Origin: Streptomyces sp. SID12501 | GTDB lineage: Bacteria > Actinomycetota > Actinomycetes > Streptomycetales > Streptomycetaceae | Assembly (NCBI RefSeq): GCF_010550245.1 | Contig: NZ_JAAGLU010000011.1 | Span: 124,001-188,000, forward strand | Direction of reading: 5' to 3' | DNA length: 64,000 bases | Part shown: positions 17,602 to 29,498 of the stretch, piece after piece | Layout: the number at the start of each line of letters is the position of its first letter | Position numbering within the stretch: the stretch's first letter is position 1 | The notes under the pieces: generated by a model | Told to the model about the DNA's origin: nothing | What the model saw: the letters and a program-made list of their open reading frames with translations, nothing else | The model's database searches: none | Program-made: the position numbers and the translations under genes

Positions 17602-18324
17602 TCACATTCCTCGTCGGTGAGGGGGGTTCGATCCCTCGCCGCGATCTTGAAGGCCGGCCGCCACCTGCCGCAGATACGGGTTGGTGGCGCGCTCCTGGCC
17701 GATGGTCGTCTGGGCGCCGTGGCCGGACAGCACCACGGTCGAGTCGTCGAGCGGCAGGCACACGCGGGCCAGCGAGTCGAGCATCTCGGCCATGTCACCG
17801 CCGGGCAGGTCGGTGCGTCCGATGGAGCCGGCGAAGAGCAGGTCGCCCGAGAAGAACACGGACGGGATGTCCGCGTTCTCCGGCATCCTGAACGTCACCG
17901 ACCCCTTGGTATGGCCCGGCGCGTGCGCCACGCTCAGCTCCAGTCCCGCCAGTTCCAGCCGTGCGCCGTCCGTCAGTTCCTTGACGTCGTCCGGTTCCCC
18001 GATGGTCAGCTCGCCCATCAGCTGCATGCCGATGGACCGGCCGAGCGCCTTCTCCGGGTCGCTCATCATGTAGCGGTCGTCGGGGTGGATCCACGCCGGG
18101 ACACCGTGCGCGCCGCACACCGGGACGACCGAGGCCACATGGTCGAGATGTCCATGGGTGAGGACGACCGCGACGGGCTTGAGCCGATGCTTCCTCAGCG
18201 TCTCCTCGACTCCATCGGCGGCCTGGTGGCCCGGGTCGATGATCACGCACTCCTCACCGGCGGCGGGGGCGACGAGATAACAGTTCGTCCCCCAGGCGCC
18301 GGCCGGGAACCCGGCAATGAGCAC
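17602..18324 (-). CDS. MBL-fold metallo-hydrolase (glyoxalase II-like)
   Basis: The 240-aa protein has the binuclear-metal motif THGHLDH at ~56-62, the later ligands in HAPGHTKGS and FSGDLLF, and a C-terminal SGHG. These are hallmarks of hydroxyacylglutathione-hydrolase-like enzymes. Streptomycetes use mycothiol, so the true thioester substrate may differ; this is inference. The GTG start gives MLIAGFPAGAWGTNCYLV. The placement directly before hisS matches mycobacterial gene order as I recall it. Confidence 0.88.
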   Translation of the reverse strand: MLIAGFPAGAWGTNCYLVAPAAGEECVIIDPGHQAADGVEETLRKHRLKPVAVVLTHGHLDHVASVVPVCGAHGVPAWIHPDDRYMMSDPEKALGRSIGMQLMGELTIGEPDDVKELTDGARLELAGLELSVAHAPGHTKGSVTFRMPENADIPSVFFSGDLLFAGSIGRTDLPGGDMAEMLDSLARVCLPLDDSTVVLSGHGAQTTIGQERATNPYLRQVAAGLQDRGEGSNPPHRRGM

Positions 18325-18502
18325 GATCGTCCTTCGATTTGTGGCGTACGTGGTCGTACGGGGCGGATGGCAGTGCCACAGAGCCTACCGGCGCTGCCGT
18401 TTCCTCAGCGAACCCATATACGGTACGGGGCACACGCAGGCGATCGGTACCCAAGACGCAAGCGTCCCAGTTGACGTACGAGACGCATGAGGAGAAAACC
18501 CG

Positions 18503-19321
18503 GTGGTCACCCAGGAGCAGCGGCGGCGTCAGCTCGCCCGGGAGAAGTTCTTGCGGCAGCAGCAGCGGCGTACGGCCGCGCGGCGCAAGGCGAACGTGCG
18601 CAACTCGGTGATCGCGTCGGTCCTCGGCGTGATCGTCGTGGGCAGCGTGCTGTCCTATGCGACCGGGGTCTTCAAGAACGACGACAGCAAGTCGAACGCG
18701 AGCGCGGAGGTCACTCCGAGCGCCTCGCCCAGCAAGGCCCCCGACCCCTGCGAGAAGGCGGCTGCGGGGAAGGTGAAGTCGCTGAGCTGGAAGAAGGAGC
18801 CGGCGATGACCATCGACAAGTCGGCGAAGTACGACCTGAAGCTCGCGACGACCTGCGGCGACATCGACATCGCCCTGAAGACGGCCGCGGCACCGCACAC
18901 GGTGAACTCGTTCAACTTCCTGGCGAGCGAGGGCTACCTCGATCACACCAAGTGCCACCGGCTCACCACGAACGGCATCTACGTGCTGCAGTGCGGTGAC
19001 CCGAAGGGCACCGGTATGGGCGGCCCCGGCTACACCATCCCGGACGAGAACCTGAAGGACAAAACCCTCAAGAACAACATCTACCCGGCGGGCACGATCG
19101 CCATGGCGAACACGGGCCAGGCGCACACCGGCGGCAGCCAGTTCTTCCTGGTCTACCAGGACAGCCAGCTTCCGCCCACCTACACACCGTTCGGCACGAT
19201 TTCCGCGTCGGGCATGAAGGTCCTGAAGAAGATCGCCGCGGCCGGTGAGGCCACGGGACAGGGCGACGGCGCACCGAATGCGACCGTTGTGATCAACAAG
19301 GCGACAGTAACGAAATCCTGA
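18503..19321 (+). CDS. membrane-anchored cyclophilin-type peptidyl-prolyl cis-trans isomerase
   Basis: The 272-aa protein starts with a highly basic cytoplasmic segment (QEQRRRQLAREKFLRQQQ), then one membrane helix at ~35-55 (VIASVLGVIVVGSVLSYATGV), a Ser/Pro linker, and an extracytoplasmic cyclophilin domain (CGDIDIALKTAAAPHTVNSFNFL, HRLTTNGIYVLQCGDPKGTG, GGSQFFLVYQD). It should catalyse prolyl isomerisation in folding of exported proteins. The GTG start has a GAGGAG ribosome site. It is divergent from the MBL gene; relA lies just beyond the next gene, on the other strand. Confidence 0.9.
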   Translation: MVTQEQRRRQLAREKFLRQQQRRTAARRKANVRNSVIASVLGVIVVGSVLSYATGVFKNDDSKSNASAEVTPSASPSKAPDPCEKAAAGKVKSLSWKKEPAMTIDKSAKYDLKLATTCGDIDIALKTAAAPHTVNSFNFLASEGYLDHTKCHRLTTNGIYVLQCGDPKGTGMGGPGYTIPDENLKDKTLKNNIYPAGTIAMANTGQAHTGGSQFFLVYQDSQLPPTYTPFGTISASGMKVLKKIAAAGEATGQGDGAPNATVVINKATVTKS

Positions 19322-19455
19322 CCGCCAACTGCGAAACTTCGGTCGCGCGGGATGCGGACAGCATCCCTGCCGGTCGCCTATGTTGACCGTGACGAAACTG
19401 TGGACGATGCCCGGGGGTGCAGAGCCCTCCGCCGGCATCATGTGGAGGAGGCGCT

Positions 19456-20685
19456 GTGAGCAGCGACCCGTGGGGCCGCGTCGACGAGACGGGGACCGTG
19501 TACGTGCGTACTGCCGACGGTGAGCAGGTCGTCGGTTCCTGGCAGGCCGGCTCCCCAGAGGAGGCGTTGGCCTACTTCGAGCGCAAGTACGAGGGCCTGG
19601 TTGTCGAGATCGGCCTCCTCGAAAAGCGAGTCAAGACCACCGACCTGTCCGCGAAGGACGCCCAGGTGGCGATCGACCACATCCGCGAGCAGGTGGACGC
19701 CCACCACGCGGTCGGCGATCTGGTCGCGCTGCGGGTCCGGCTGGACAAGCTCGTCGAGACCGTCGAGACCCGCCGTGAGGAGCGCAAGCAGCAGCGGGCC
19801 AAGCAGTCCGACGAGGCGCGGGGCGCCAAGGAGGCGCTTGTCGTCGAGGCGGAGGAGCTGGCGCAGTCCGACCAGTGGCGGTCCGCCGGTGAGCGGCTGC
19901 GCGCGCTGGTGGACACCTGGAAGGGACTCCCGCGGCTCGACCGCAAGTCGGACGACGAGCTGTGGCACCGCTTCTCGCACGCCCGCTCGGCGTTCTCCAA
20001 GCGCCGCAAGGCTCACTTCGCGTCCCTGGACGCGCAGCGCGAGGACGCCCGCAAGGCCAAGGAGAAGCTGGTCGCCGAGGCCGAGGGACTGTCGGCGTCG
20101 ACCGACTGGGGTCCGACGGCCGCGCGCTACCGCGAACTGATGACGGACTGGAAGTCCGCGGGCCGTGCCCAGCGCGAGCACGAGGACGACCTGTGGAACC
20201 GCTTCCGCGGCGCCCAGGACGTGTTCTTCGCGGCGCGCAGTTCGGTCTTCGCCGAGCGGGACGCGGAGCAGACCGAGAACCTCAAGCTCAAGGAGGAGCT
20301 GGCCGCGGAGGCCGAGAAGCTCCTGCCGATCACGGACCTGAAGGCGGCGCGGGCCGCCTTCCGTTCGATCAACGAGCGCTGGGAGGCCATCGGCCATGTG
20401 CCGCGCGACTCGCGGCCGAAGGTCGAGGGCCGGATCCACACGGTCGAGCGGGCTCTTCAGGAGTCCGAGGACACCGAGTGGCGCCGGACGAACCCGGAGG
20501 CACGCGCGCGTGCCGAGGGTCTGACCGGTCAGCTCCAGGCGGCCGTGGACAAGCTCGGGGGCCAGATCGAGACCGCCCGGGCCCAGGGCAACAACGCCAG
20601 GGCCGACAAGCTCCAGAAGGAGCTGGACGGCCGTCAGGCGCTGCTGGACCAGGCGCTCAAGGCCGTGCAGGAGTTCGGCGGCTAG
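19456..20685 (+). CDS. DUF349 domain-containing coiled-coil protein
   Basis: The 409-aa protein is almost entirely helical and charged, with several repeats built on the pattern W...R...L...WK (DTWKGLPRL, DLWNRFRGAQDVFFAARSS, NERWEAIGHVPRD), the hallmark of DUF349. The function of the family is unsettled. I start at the GTG (VSSDPWGRVDETG) because it follows a clear GGAGGAG ribosome site; an upstream in-frame ATG-like start would add 13 residues. It ends at the strong hairpin shared with convergent relA. Confidence 0.85.
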   Translation: MSSDPWGRVDETGTVYVRTADGEQVVGSWQAGSPEEALAYFERKYEGLVVEIGLLEKRVKTTDLSAKDAQVAIDHIREQVDAHHAVGDLVALRVRLDKLVETVETRREERKQQRAKQSDEARGAKEALVVEAEELAQSDQWRSAGERLRALVDTWKGLPRLDRKSDDELWHRFSHARSAFSKRRKAHFASLDAQREDARKAKEKLVAEAEGLSASTDWGPTAARYRELMTDWKSAGRAQREHEDDLWNRFRGAQDVFFAARSSVFAERDAEQTENLKLKEELAAEAEKLLPITDLKAARAAFRSINERWEAIGHVPRDSRPKVEGRIHTVERALQESEDTEWRRTNPEARARAEGLTGQLQAAVDKLGGQIETARAQGNNARADKLQKELDGRQALLDQALKAVQEFGG

Positions 20686-20715
20686 GTCTCTTTCGCTGGT
20701 CTGCCTGCACGCTGC

Positions 20716-20762
20716 TACGCAGAGGGGCTCCCGTACATCTCGTACGGGAGCCCCTCTGCGTA
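20716..20762. terminator. bidirectional terminator between DUF349 gene and relA
   Basis: A perfect 21-bp inverted repeat (20716-20736 and 20742-20762, loop ATCTC) lies midway between the convergent stops at 20685 and 20781. It should terminate both transcripts. Confidence 0.9.
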
Positions 20763-20780
20763 CCTGCGTACCGCTTGTGG

Positions 20781-23309
<2,529 letters not shown>

Positions 23310-23426
23310 GAGGACTCCTCGTGCGCGATCCGGGTCCCCGGTCAGGCTCCGGAGACCCCATGGTAGCGATCCCGGGCACCGGCATCGCGTCCAGGCCGCT
23401 GCGACGGCCTTCTACCGGAGAAACGC

Positions 23427-23464
23427 GAGGGGCGGGCGCCGGATTCCTCCGGTGCCCGCCCCTC
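23427..23464 (-). terminator. hairpin terminator between apt and relA
   Basis: Arms 23427-23443 and 23448-23464 form a 17-bp stem with a single G-T pair and a short loop, 38 bp after the apt stop and about 120 bp before the relA start. It should separate the secDF-apt transcript from relA, at least partly. Confidence 0.75.
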
Positions 23465-23502
23465 CGTCGCTCCATGTGTCCGCAGGCAGCCCTGTGGGTG
23501 CC

Positions 23503-24042
23503 TCAGACGGTGATCAGCGACTCCAGCAACGCTCCCGACAGAACGGGTTCGAGCCGCTGCCTGCCGCCGAGGAAACCGAGCTCCAGGAGGATCGCCAGAC
23601 CCGCGACCTCCGCGCCCGTTCGCCGGATCAGCTGGACCGAGGCCTCGGCGGTGCCGCCCGTGGCCAGTACGTCGTCGATCACCAGGACGCGGTCTCCCGC
23701 GTTCAGGTCCTCGGCGTGCACCTCGATCTCGGCGGAGCCGTACTCCAGGTCGTACGCCTGACTGAGCGTGGCTCCGGGGAGCTTGCCCGCCTTGCGTATG
23801 GGGATGAAGCCCAGGCCGGCCCGGACCGCGACCGGGGCGCCCAGGATGAAGCCGCGGGCCTCCAGGCCGACGATCTTCGTGGCACCGCTGCGGACAGCGA
23901 TGTCGGCCAGGGCGTCGGTGAGCGCGGTGAACGCCTCGGGGTCCGCCAGGAGCGGGGTGATGTCCTTGAACATCACCCCCGGCTCCGGGTAGTCCGCCAC
24001 ATCGCGGATACGGCTGAGCAGCAGCTCCTTGACCGCGGTCAT
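23503..24042 (-). CDS. apt: adenine phosphoribosyltransferase
   Basis: Apt salvages adenine to AMP using PRPP. The 179-aa protein has PEPGVMFKDITPLL near the N-terminus, VGLEARGFILGAPVA, and the PRPP-binding loop VLVIDDVLATGGTA. Its ATG overlaps the secF stop (ATGA). Its place directly upstream of relA is the classical actinobacterial order and links purine salvage to ppGpp metabolism. Confidence 0.97.
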   Translation of the reverse strand: MTAVKELLLSRIRDVADYPEPGVMFKDITPLLADPEAFTALTDALADIAVRSGATKIVGLEARGFILGAPVAVRAGLGFIPIRKAGKLPGATLSQAYDLEYGSAEIEVHAEDLNAGDRVLVIDDVLATGGTAEASVQLIRRTGAEVAGLAILLELGFLGGRQRLEPVLSGALLESLITV

Positions 24043-25151
24043 CGGCGCTTGCCCGAGGGCCGCCCACGACCGCGATTGCGGGAGGCCGGCTGGTTGCGCG
24101 GCCCGACGACCGCCGGAGCAGCGTCGTCGTCCTCGTCGTACTGCTGCTCGTCGCTGACCCGGGACGCCGGGGCGTCACCCTGCGCGCCCTGCGCCCGCTT
24201 GGCCAGGACACGCTTCCTCAGGGCCTTCATCTGCGGCTCGCGCTCCTTGAGGTCGGCGACGAGCGGCGTGGCGATGAAGATCGAGGAGTACGCGCCGGCC
24301 GCGAGGCCGACGAACAGCGACAGCGAGATGTCGTTGAGCATGCCCGCGCCGAGCACACCGCCGCCGATGAACAGCAGGCCGGCGACCGGGAGGAGCGCGA
24401 CCACCGTGGTGTTGATCGAGCGGACCAGGGTGCCGTTGATCGACCGGTCGGCGATCTCGCTGTAGGTCCAGCGGGTCTGCTTGGTGATGTCCTTGGTCTG
24501 CTCTTTGAGGCTGTCGAAGACGACGACCGTGTCGTAGAGCGAGTACCCGAGGATCGTCAGCAGACCGATCACCGTACCGGGCGTCACCTCGAAGCCGACG
24601 AGGGCGTAGATGCCGACCGTGATCGTGATGTCGTGGATGAGCGCCACGAGCGCGGCGATGGCCATGCGCCACTCGAAGGCGATGGCCAGATAGATCACCA
24701 CAAGGATCATGAAGATCACCAGGCCCTGCCAGGCCTTGTTCGCGACCTGGTCACCCCAACTGGGGCCGACCAGCTCGCCGGTGATGTTCTTCTCCGGAAT
24801 GCCGAGGTCGGTGGCGAGCTTCGCCGAGACCTTGTCCGCCGCCCCGGTGTCGATGGTGGCGACCTGGATGCGCAGGCCGTCCTTGCCGAGCTTCTGGACG
24901 ATCGCGTCGTGGCCGGAAGCCTGTTCCGCGTATTTCTCGGCCTGGCTCACCGAAACGCTGGTCTTCTCGATGGTGAAGACGGCACCGCCCTCGAACTCGA
25001 TGCCCATGTTCAGGCCGCGCACCGACAGGCCGAGGATGGCCGTGATGGTGATCAGGATCGAGATGCCGTACCAGATGAAACGCTTGCCGACGAAGTCGTA
25101 GCCGATCTCGCCGCGGTGGAGCCGGGCGCCGAGGGTGCCGAGTTTCGACAT
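24039..25151 (-). CDS. secF: protein translocase subunit SecF
   Basis: SecF partners SecD to drive late steps of Sec export with proton motive force. The 370-aa protein has an N-terminal helix (WYGISILITITAILGLSVRGLNMGIEFEGG), a periplasmic domain, and five C-terminal helices including DITITVGIYALVGFEVTPGTVIGLLTILGYSLYDTVVVFD and RSINTTVVALLPVAGLLF. A basic, disordered tail follows (~310-370). It sits 1 bp after secD and overlaps apt. Confidence 0.97.
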   Translation of the reverse strand: MSKLGTLGARLHRGEIGYDFVGKRFIWYGISILITITAILGLSVRGLNMGIEFEGGAVFTIEKTSVSVSQAEKYAEQASGHDAIVQKLGKDGLRIQVATIDTGAADKVSAKLATDLGIPEKNITGELVGPSWGDQVANKAWQGLVIFMILVVIYLAIAFEWRMAIAALVALIHDITITVGIYALVGFEVTPGTVIGLLTILGYSLYDTVVVFDSLKEQTKDITKQTRWTYSEIADRSINGTLVRSINTTVVALLPVAGLLFIGGGVLGAGMLNDISLSLFVGLAAGAYSSIFIATPLVADLKEREPQMKALRKRVLAKRAQGAQGDAPASRVSDEQQYDEDDDAAPAVVGPRNQPASRNRGRGRPSGKRR

Positions 25152-25152
25152 C

Positions 25153-26931
25153 TCACGCCTCCTTCATGTCGACGGGCGCGGACGCGCGACGGGTGCGACG
25201 GAGCGGCGGTTGGGCGCCCAGGCGCTGCGGGTCGAGGCCGGACCAGCGGTGGCCCTCCGCGAAGAACTTCTTGCGGGCGAGGATCGTCATCAGCGGCTTG
25301 GTGAAGAAGAAGACGACGACCACGTCGAGCAGGGTGGTCAGACCGAGCGTGAACGCGAAGCCCTGGACCTTGCCGACGGTGACGATGAAGAGCACCGCGG
25401 CGGCCAGGAAGGACACGAAGTCGGAGACCAGGATGGTGCGCCGGGCGCGCGGCCAGGCACGCTCGACGGCGGGCCGCAGGGTACGGCCCTCGCGGATCTC
25501 GTCGCGGATGCGTTCGAAGAACACGATGAACGAGTCCGCGGTGATACCGATCGCGACGATCGCGCCGCAGACGGCCGGCAGGTTCAGCGCGAAGCCGATG
25601 GCCGGACCGAGCAGCGCCATGATCACGTAGGTGAGGGCGGCGGAGACCAACAGGGAGGCGATGGCGACGGTCGACAGGCCCCGGTAGTAGACCACCAGGT
25701 AGATGACGACCAGGGCCAGGCCGATCGCGCCCGCGATCAGACCGGCGTGCAGCTGCTCGCCGCCGAGTGCAGGGCTGACCGTGCTGACGCTCGACTCGTG
25801 GAAGGTGAGCGGAAGCGCACCGTACGACAGCATGTTGGCCAGGTCCTGGGCCTCGGTCTGGGTGAAGCTGCCGGAGATCTGTGCGGAGCCACCCGAGATC
25901 GCCGCGCTGACATACGGGTTGGAGACGACCTCACCGTCCAGGACGATGCCGAACTCGTTCTGCGGTTCCTGGTTCTGAGCGAGGCGACCGGTGACATCCG
26001 CGAACTGCTTGCTGCCCTTGGACGTGAAGTCCATGTTGACCTGCCAGCCCGCGACACCCTGGGTGTCGAAGACCGCCTGGGCCTTCTTGACCTCGGTGCC
26101 GGACACCTCGGCCGGGCCGAGGACGAACTTCGTCCACTGCCCCTTTGAGTCCTTGCCGCAGGCCACCGTCGGCTCTGTGGGCTTGACGCCGTCACCGGTG
26201 ACGGCGCGGACCGCCTTCTTGGTGCAGTCGAGCGCCAAGTACTTCGCCTGGAGCGCCGCGGTCGCCGCGTCGGGGGTGGCGCTCGCCGAGGCCGAGGCAC
26301 TGGCGGACGCGGTCGCGGTCGCGGACGACGTGGTGCTCGGCGTCGGGGTCGCGTCGGCCTTCAGCGCGTCGGTGACCGGGCGACCCTGCGAGGTCGTGCT
26401 GGCCGACGGGCTGGGCGAGCCGGACGACGTCGAGGTCGCCTTGTCGCCCGTCTCCGAGGCCGACGGCGAAGGACTGCCGGACGTGCTCGCGCTCGGCGTG
26501 GGGCTGGCCGTCGCGGCGACACCCTGGGGGTCAAGGGCCAGAACCGGTCGGAAGTAGAGCTTGGCGGTGGTACCGACCTGGTCCCGGGCCTGCTTGGAGT
26601 TCGTGCCCTTGGGGATGTTGACAATGATGTTGTCGGATCCCTGGGTCTGCACCTCTGCCTCGGAGACGCCAAGACCGTTGACACGGCGGTTCATGATGTC
26701 GACCGCGATGTCCATGTTGGTCTTGTTGATCGCGTTCGGCTGGCCCGGCTCGTTCTTCGCCGTGAGCGTGATGCTCGTACCACCGGCCAGGTCGATGCCG
26801 AGACGCGGAGTCGTGTGCCCCGAGAGGAACATGCCTCCGGTGAGCGCCACGATGGCGATCAGAATGAGGGCCAGCGAGCGTCCTGGCTTGCTCTGGGAGC
26901 TTGCGCTCCGGCCCTTCTTAGGTGCTGCCAC
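25153..26931 (-). CDS. secD: protein translocase subunit SecD with Ser/Ala/Thr-rich insert
   Basis: SecD is the partner of SecF. The 592-aa protein begins (GTG) with a basic tail and first helix (LALILIAIVALTGGMFLSG), then RLGIDLAGGTSITL. The periplasmic part is interrupted at ~145-240 by a low-complexity Ser/Pro/Thr/Ala tract. The C-terminal half has the conserved GIVLDGEVVSNPYVSAAISGG segment and five helices with ADSFIVFFERIRDEIREGRTL. Core motifs are intact. The insert is longer than in well-studied SecD proteins; similar tracts occur in other actinobacteria. Confidence 0.96.
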   Translation of the reverse strand: MAAPKKGRSASSQSKPGRSLALILIAIVALTGGMFLSGHTTPRLGIDLAGGTSITLTAKNEPGQPNAINKTNMDIAVDIMNRRVNGLGVSEAEVQTQGSDNIIVNIPKGTNSKQARDQVGTTAKLYFRPVLALDPQGVAATASPTPSASTSGSPSPSASETGDKATSTSSGSPSPSASTTSQGRPVTDALKADATPTPSTTSSATATASASASASASATPDAATAALQAKYLALDCTKKAVRAVTGDGVKPTEPTVACGKDSKGQWTKFVLGPAEVSGTEVKKAQAVFDTQGVAGWQVNMDFTSKGSKQFADVTGRLAQNQEPQNEFGIVLDGEVVSNPYVSAAISGGSAQISGSFTQTEAQDLANMLSYGALPLTFHESSVSTVSPALGGEQLHAGLIAGAIGLALVVIYLVVYYRGLSTVAIASLLVSAALTYVIMALLGPAIGFALNLPAVCGAIVAIGITADSFIVFFERIRDEIREGRTLRPAVERAWPRARRTILVSDFVSFLAAAVLFIVTVGKVQGFAFTLGLTTLLDVVVVFFFTKPLMTILARKKFFAEGHRWSGLDPQRLGAQPPLRRTRRASAPVDMKEA

Positions 26932-27077
26932 CTTCTCGTACTCCCTCTCGGGCCGCCTCGCGCCGGGTCAGCGCGGTCGGCGGCCATGACATGGTGTCGG
27001 GACTCCCTGCGAGAACCGCACGTGCCGGGGGTACGGGACGCGAGCGGATCGCGCCGCGCTCCTCCCCCGGAACACGG

Positions 27078-27581
27078 CTACTTCGCGTCGGACTCGCCGT
27101 CGATCTTCTTCGGCTCTTCTTCCGCCTTCACCTCGGCGGCCTCGGTCTCGTCGGCCGGTTCGTCGGCCGCGTCCTTCTTGCCGAGGTCGATGGGCTTGTC
27201 GTCGGAAGCGGCGGAAGCGTCGTCGGAGGGCTCGTCGGTCTCGGTGAGGGAGGAGGCGTCGTCCGGGACGACGGCTTCGTCGGTCTTCAGGTCGTGCTCG
27301 ATGCCGTGAACGATGCGGTTGTACTCGTCGTCGCCGAGGACGGCGCCGATGGAGTTCTTCGCGAAGAGAAGCTCCACACCCGGGCCCGCGTCAAGAAGGA
27401 CCGTCTCCTCGTTGACCTCCTTGACCGTCGCGTACATGCCCCCGATCGTGCGGACACCGGTGCCGGGCTGCATGTCATTGCGCATCTGCGCGGCGGCCTG
27501 CTGCTTGCGCTTGGCCGAGCGGGTCATCAGGAACATGGCCCCGATGAGCACGATGAACGGGAGGAGGGTCACAGGATTCAC
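27078..27581 (-). CDS. yajC: preprotein translocase accessory subunit YajC
   Basis: YajC is a small membrane subunit associated with SecDF. The 167-aa protein starts GTG (VNPVTLLPFIVLIGAMFLMTR), giving one N-terminal helix and then KRKQQAAAQMRNDMQPGTGVRTIGGMYATV, the family signature. After ~residue 90 an acidic tail (DEPSDDASAASDDKPID...) continues to the end. A longer open frame upstream lacks a good start. secD follows after 146 bp. Confidence 0.93.
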   Translation of the reverse strand: MNPVTLLPFIVLIGAMFLMTRSAKRKQQAAAQMRNDMQPGTGVRTIGGMYATVKEVNEETVLLDAGPGVELLFAKNSIGAVLGDDEYNRIVHGIEHDLKTDEAVVPDDASSLTETDEPSDDASAASDDKPIDLGKKDAADEPADETEAAEVKAEEEPKKIDGESDAK

Positions 27582-27756
27582 GGGACGGAATTTCCTTCGC
27601 ACTACCGCGTCGGTGAGCGGCCTGGTGGATGGGGGTGTGGTCGGCGCCACCTACGAAGTTACAGAGGCGGCATCGGCGGAGTCTAAGCGAGTCCGCGCTC
27701 AAGGAACAACGCTCAGCATGGCACCACGGTTCCTGAGCCCGCGAGCAGCCGCGCCC

Positions 27757-28830
27757 TCACGCCCCGAACAGGTCCTGTTGTCCGCTTCCCCCCGTTGTGG
27801 AACGGGGGGGCGTGAGGCCGAGATGCGCCCATGCGGCGGGCGTCGCGACGCGTCCGCGCGGGGTACGGGCCAGCAGTCCCTCCCGTACGAGGAAGGGCTC
27901 GGCGACCTCCTCGACGGTCTCCCGCTCCTCTCCCACCGCGATGGCCAGCGTGGAGAGCCCGACCGGTCCGCCGCCGAACAGCTTGAGCAGCGCTTCGAGG
28001 ACACCTCTGTCGAGGCGGTCGAGACCGCGGGCGTCGACCTCGTAGACCTTCAGGGCCGCCCGCGCGATGTCGGGCGTGATGACGCCGTCGGCCTTCACCT
28101 GCGCGTAGTCCCGGACGCGGCGCAGCAGGCGGTTGGCGATACGGGGGGTGCCACGCGAGCGGCCGGCGATCTCGGCGGCGCCGTCGGCACCGATCTCCAC
28201 GTCGAGGAGGTTCGCGGAGCGGTGGATGACGCGCTGCAGCTCGGCCGGTTCGTAGAACTCCATGTGCGCGGTGAAGCCGAAGCGGTCGCGCAGCGGGGGC
28301 GGCAGCAGCCCCGCGCGCGTGGTGGCGCCGACCAGCGTGAACGGGGGCAGTTCGAGGGGGATGGCGGTGGCGCCCGGGCCCTTGCCGACGATCACGTCGA
28401 CGCGGAAGTCCTCCATCGCCATGTAGAGCATCTCCTCGGCGGGCCGGGACATGCGGTGGATCTCGTCGAGGAAGAGGACCTCTCCCTCCTGGAGGGAGGA
28501 GAGGATCGCCGCGAGGTCGCCGGCGTGCTGGATGGCGGGGCCGCTGGTGATGCGGATGGGGGCGCCCATCTCGGCCGCGATGATCATCGAGAGAGTGGTC
28601 TTGCCGAGGCCTGGGGCACCGGAGAGCAGCACGTGGTCGGCGGTGGCGCCACGCGCGCGTGCTGCGCGCAGGACGAGGTCGAGCTGCGCGCGGACCTTCT
28701 CCTGGCCGATGAACTCGTCCAGGTCCTTGGGACGCAGGGCGGCGTCGACGGCCTGGTCCTCGCCGTCGGCGGACGCGGCGACGAGCCGCTCGGGGGCGGT
28801 GCTCTCGTCGGTCGTGTCGTCCCAGTTCAT
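27757..28830 (-). CDS. ruvB: Holliday junction branch migration helicase RuvB
   Basis: RuvB is the AAA+ motor of the RuvAB branch-migration complex. The 357-aa protein has RPKDLDEFIGQEKVRAQLDLVL, Walker A GAPGLGKTT at ~69-77, Walker B LFLDEIHRM, sensor VGATTRAGLLPPPLRDRFG, arginine-finger region SRGTPRIANRLLRRVRDYA and the winged helix (TPRGRVATPAAWAHLGL). It is the third gene of ruvCAB, 59 bp after ruvA. The Gly-Ser C-terminal tail is ordinary. Confidence 0.97.
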   Translation of the reverse strand: MNWDDTTDESTAPERLVAASADGEDQAVDAALRPKDLDEFIGQEKVRAQLDLVLRAARARGATADHVLLSGAPGLGKTTLSMIIAAEMGAPIRITSGPAIQHAGDLAAILSSLQEGEVLFLDEIHRMSRPAEEMLYMAMEDFRVDVIVGKGPGATAIPLELPPFTLVGATTRAGLLPPPLRDRFGFTAHMEFYEPAELQRVIHRSANLLDVEIGADGAAEIAGRSRGTPRIANRLLRRVRDYAQVKADGVITPDIARAALKVYEVDARGLDRLDRGVLEALLKLFGGGPVGLSTLAIAVGEERETVEEVAEPFLVREGLLARTPRGRVATPAAWAHLGLTPPRSTTGGSGQQDLFGA

Positions 28831-28889
28831 GCGTGTGCCTCGCGGTAGCGGTCGGTTGTGTGGTTCGTGCCGCCGGCCAACTCTGCTGG

Positions 28890-29498
28890 TCAGCGGGCTC
28901 TGTTGAGGGTCTGCAGGGCCGCCTTCAGCAACTGGCCGATCTGGGGCGCGCCTTCGGCGGCCTCGGCCTGGGGTGTCACGGCGGCCACGGCCTCGTCGGC
29001 CTCACGGGTCGCGTACCCGAGTCCGATCAGGGCGGCGTGCAGCTGGTCGCGCCAGCCGGTGGTGACCGCGGAGCCGATGGCGGGGCCGGTGCCGAGAGGT
29101 GCGCCGAGGCGGTCCTTCAGCTCCAGGAGCAGTTTCTGGGCGCCCCTCTTGCCGATACCGGGCACGGCGATCAGCGCTTTCTCGTCCGCAGTGGACACCG
29201 CGCGGCGCAGGGCGTCCGGCGAGTGGACGGCCAGCATGGCCTGGGCCAGGCGGGGGCCGACACCGCTCGCGGTCTGGAGCAGCTCGAAGGTCCGCCGCTC
29301 GTCGTCGTCCTGGAACCCGTAAAGGGTCAGGGAGTCCTCGCGGACCACCAGGGAGGTGGCGAGTCTGGCCTGCTGTCCCATCCTGAGTCCGGACAGTGTG
29401 TTGGGGGCGCACTGGACGGCGATGCCGATCCCGCCCACCTCGACCACCGCGGAGTCGGGAGCGAGGGCGGCGACCGGGCCGCTGACGAAGGCGATCAT
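28890..29498 (-). CDS. ruvA: Holliday junction branch migration protein RuvA
   Basis: RuvA binds four-way junctions and recruits RuvB. The 202-aa protein has the N-terminal OB fold (MIAFVSGPVAALAPDSAVVEVGGIGIAV), tandem helix-hairpin-helix motifs (LLQTASGVGPRLAQAML and LIAVPGIGKRGAQKLLLELKDRL) and the C-terminal RuvB-binding domain (DEAVAAVTP, LLKAALQTL). The ATG overlaps the ruvC stop as ATGA; the open frame running further upstream is antisense-like noise inside ruvC. Confidence 0.96.
   Translation of the reverse strand: MIAFVSGPVAALAPDSAVVEVGGIGIAVQCAPNTLSGLRMGQQARLATSLVVREDSLTLYGFQDDDERRTFELLQTASGVGPRLAQAMLAVHSPDALRRAVSTADEKALIAVPGIGKRGAQKLLLELKDRLGAPLGTGPAIGSAVTTGWRDQLHAALIGLGYATREADEAVAAVTPQAEAAEGAPQIGQLLKAALQTLNRAR

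Noticed and set aside
19349..19367. Small hairpin GGGATGC/GCATCCC after the cyclophilin gene as a terminator.
   Set aside because: Only 7 bp of stem and no T-run; too weak to list as a feature.
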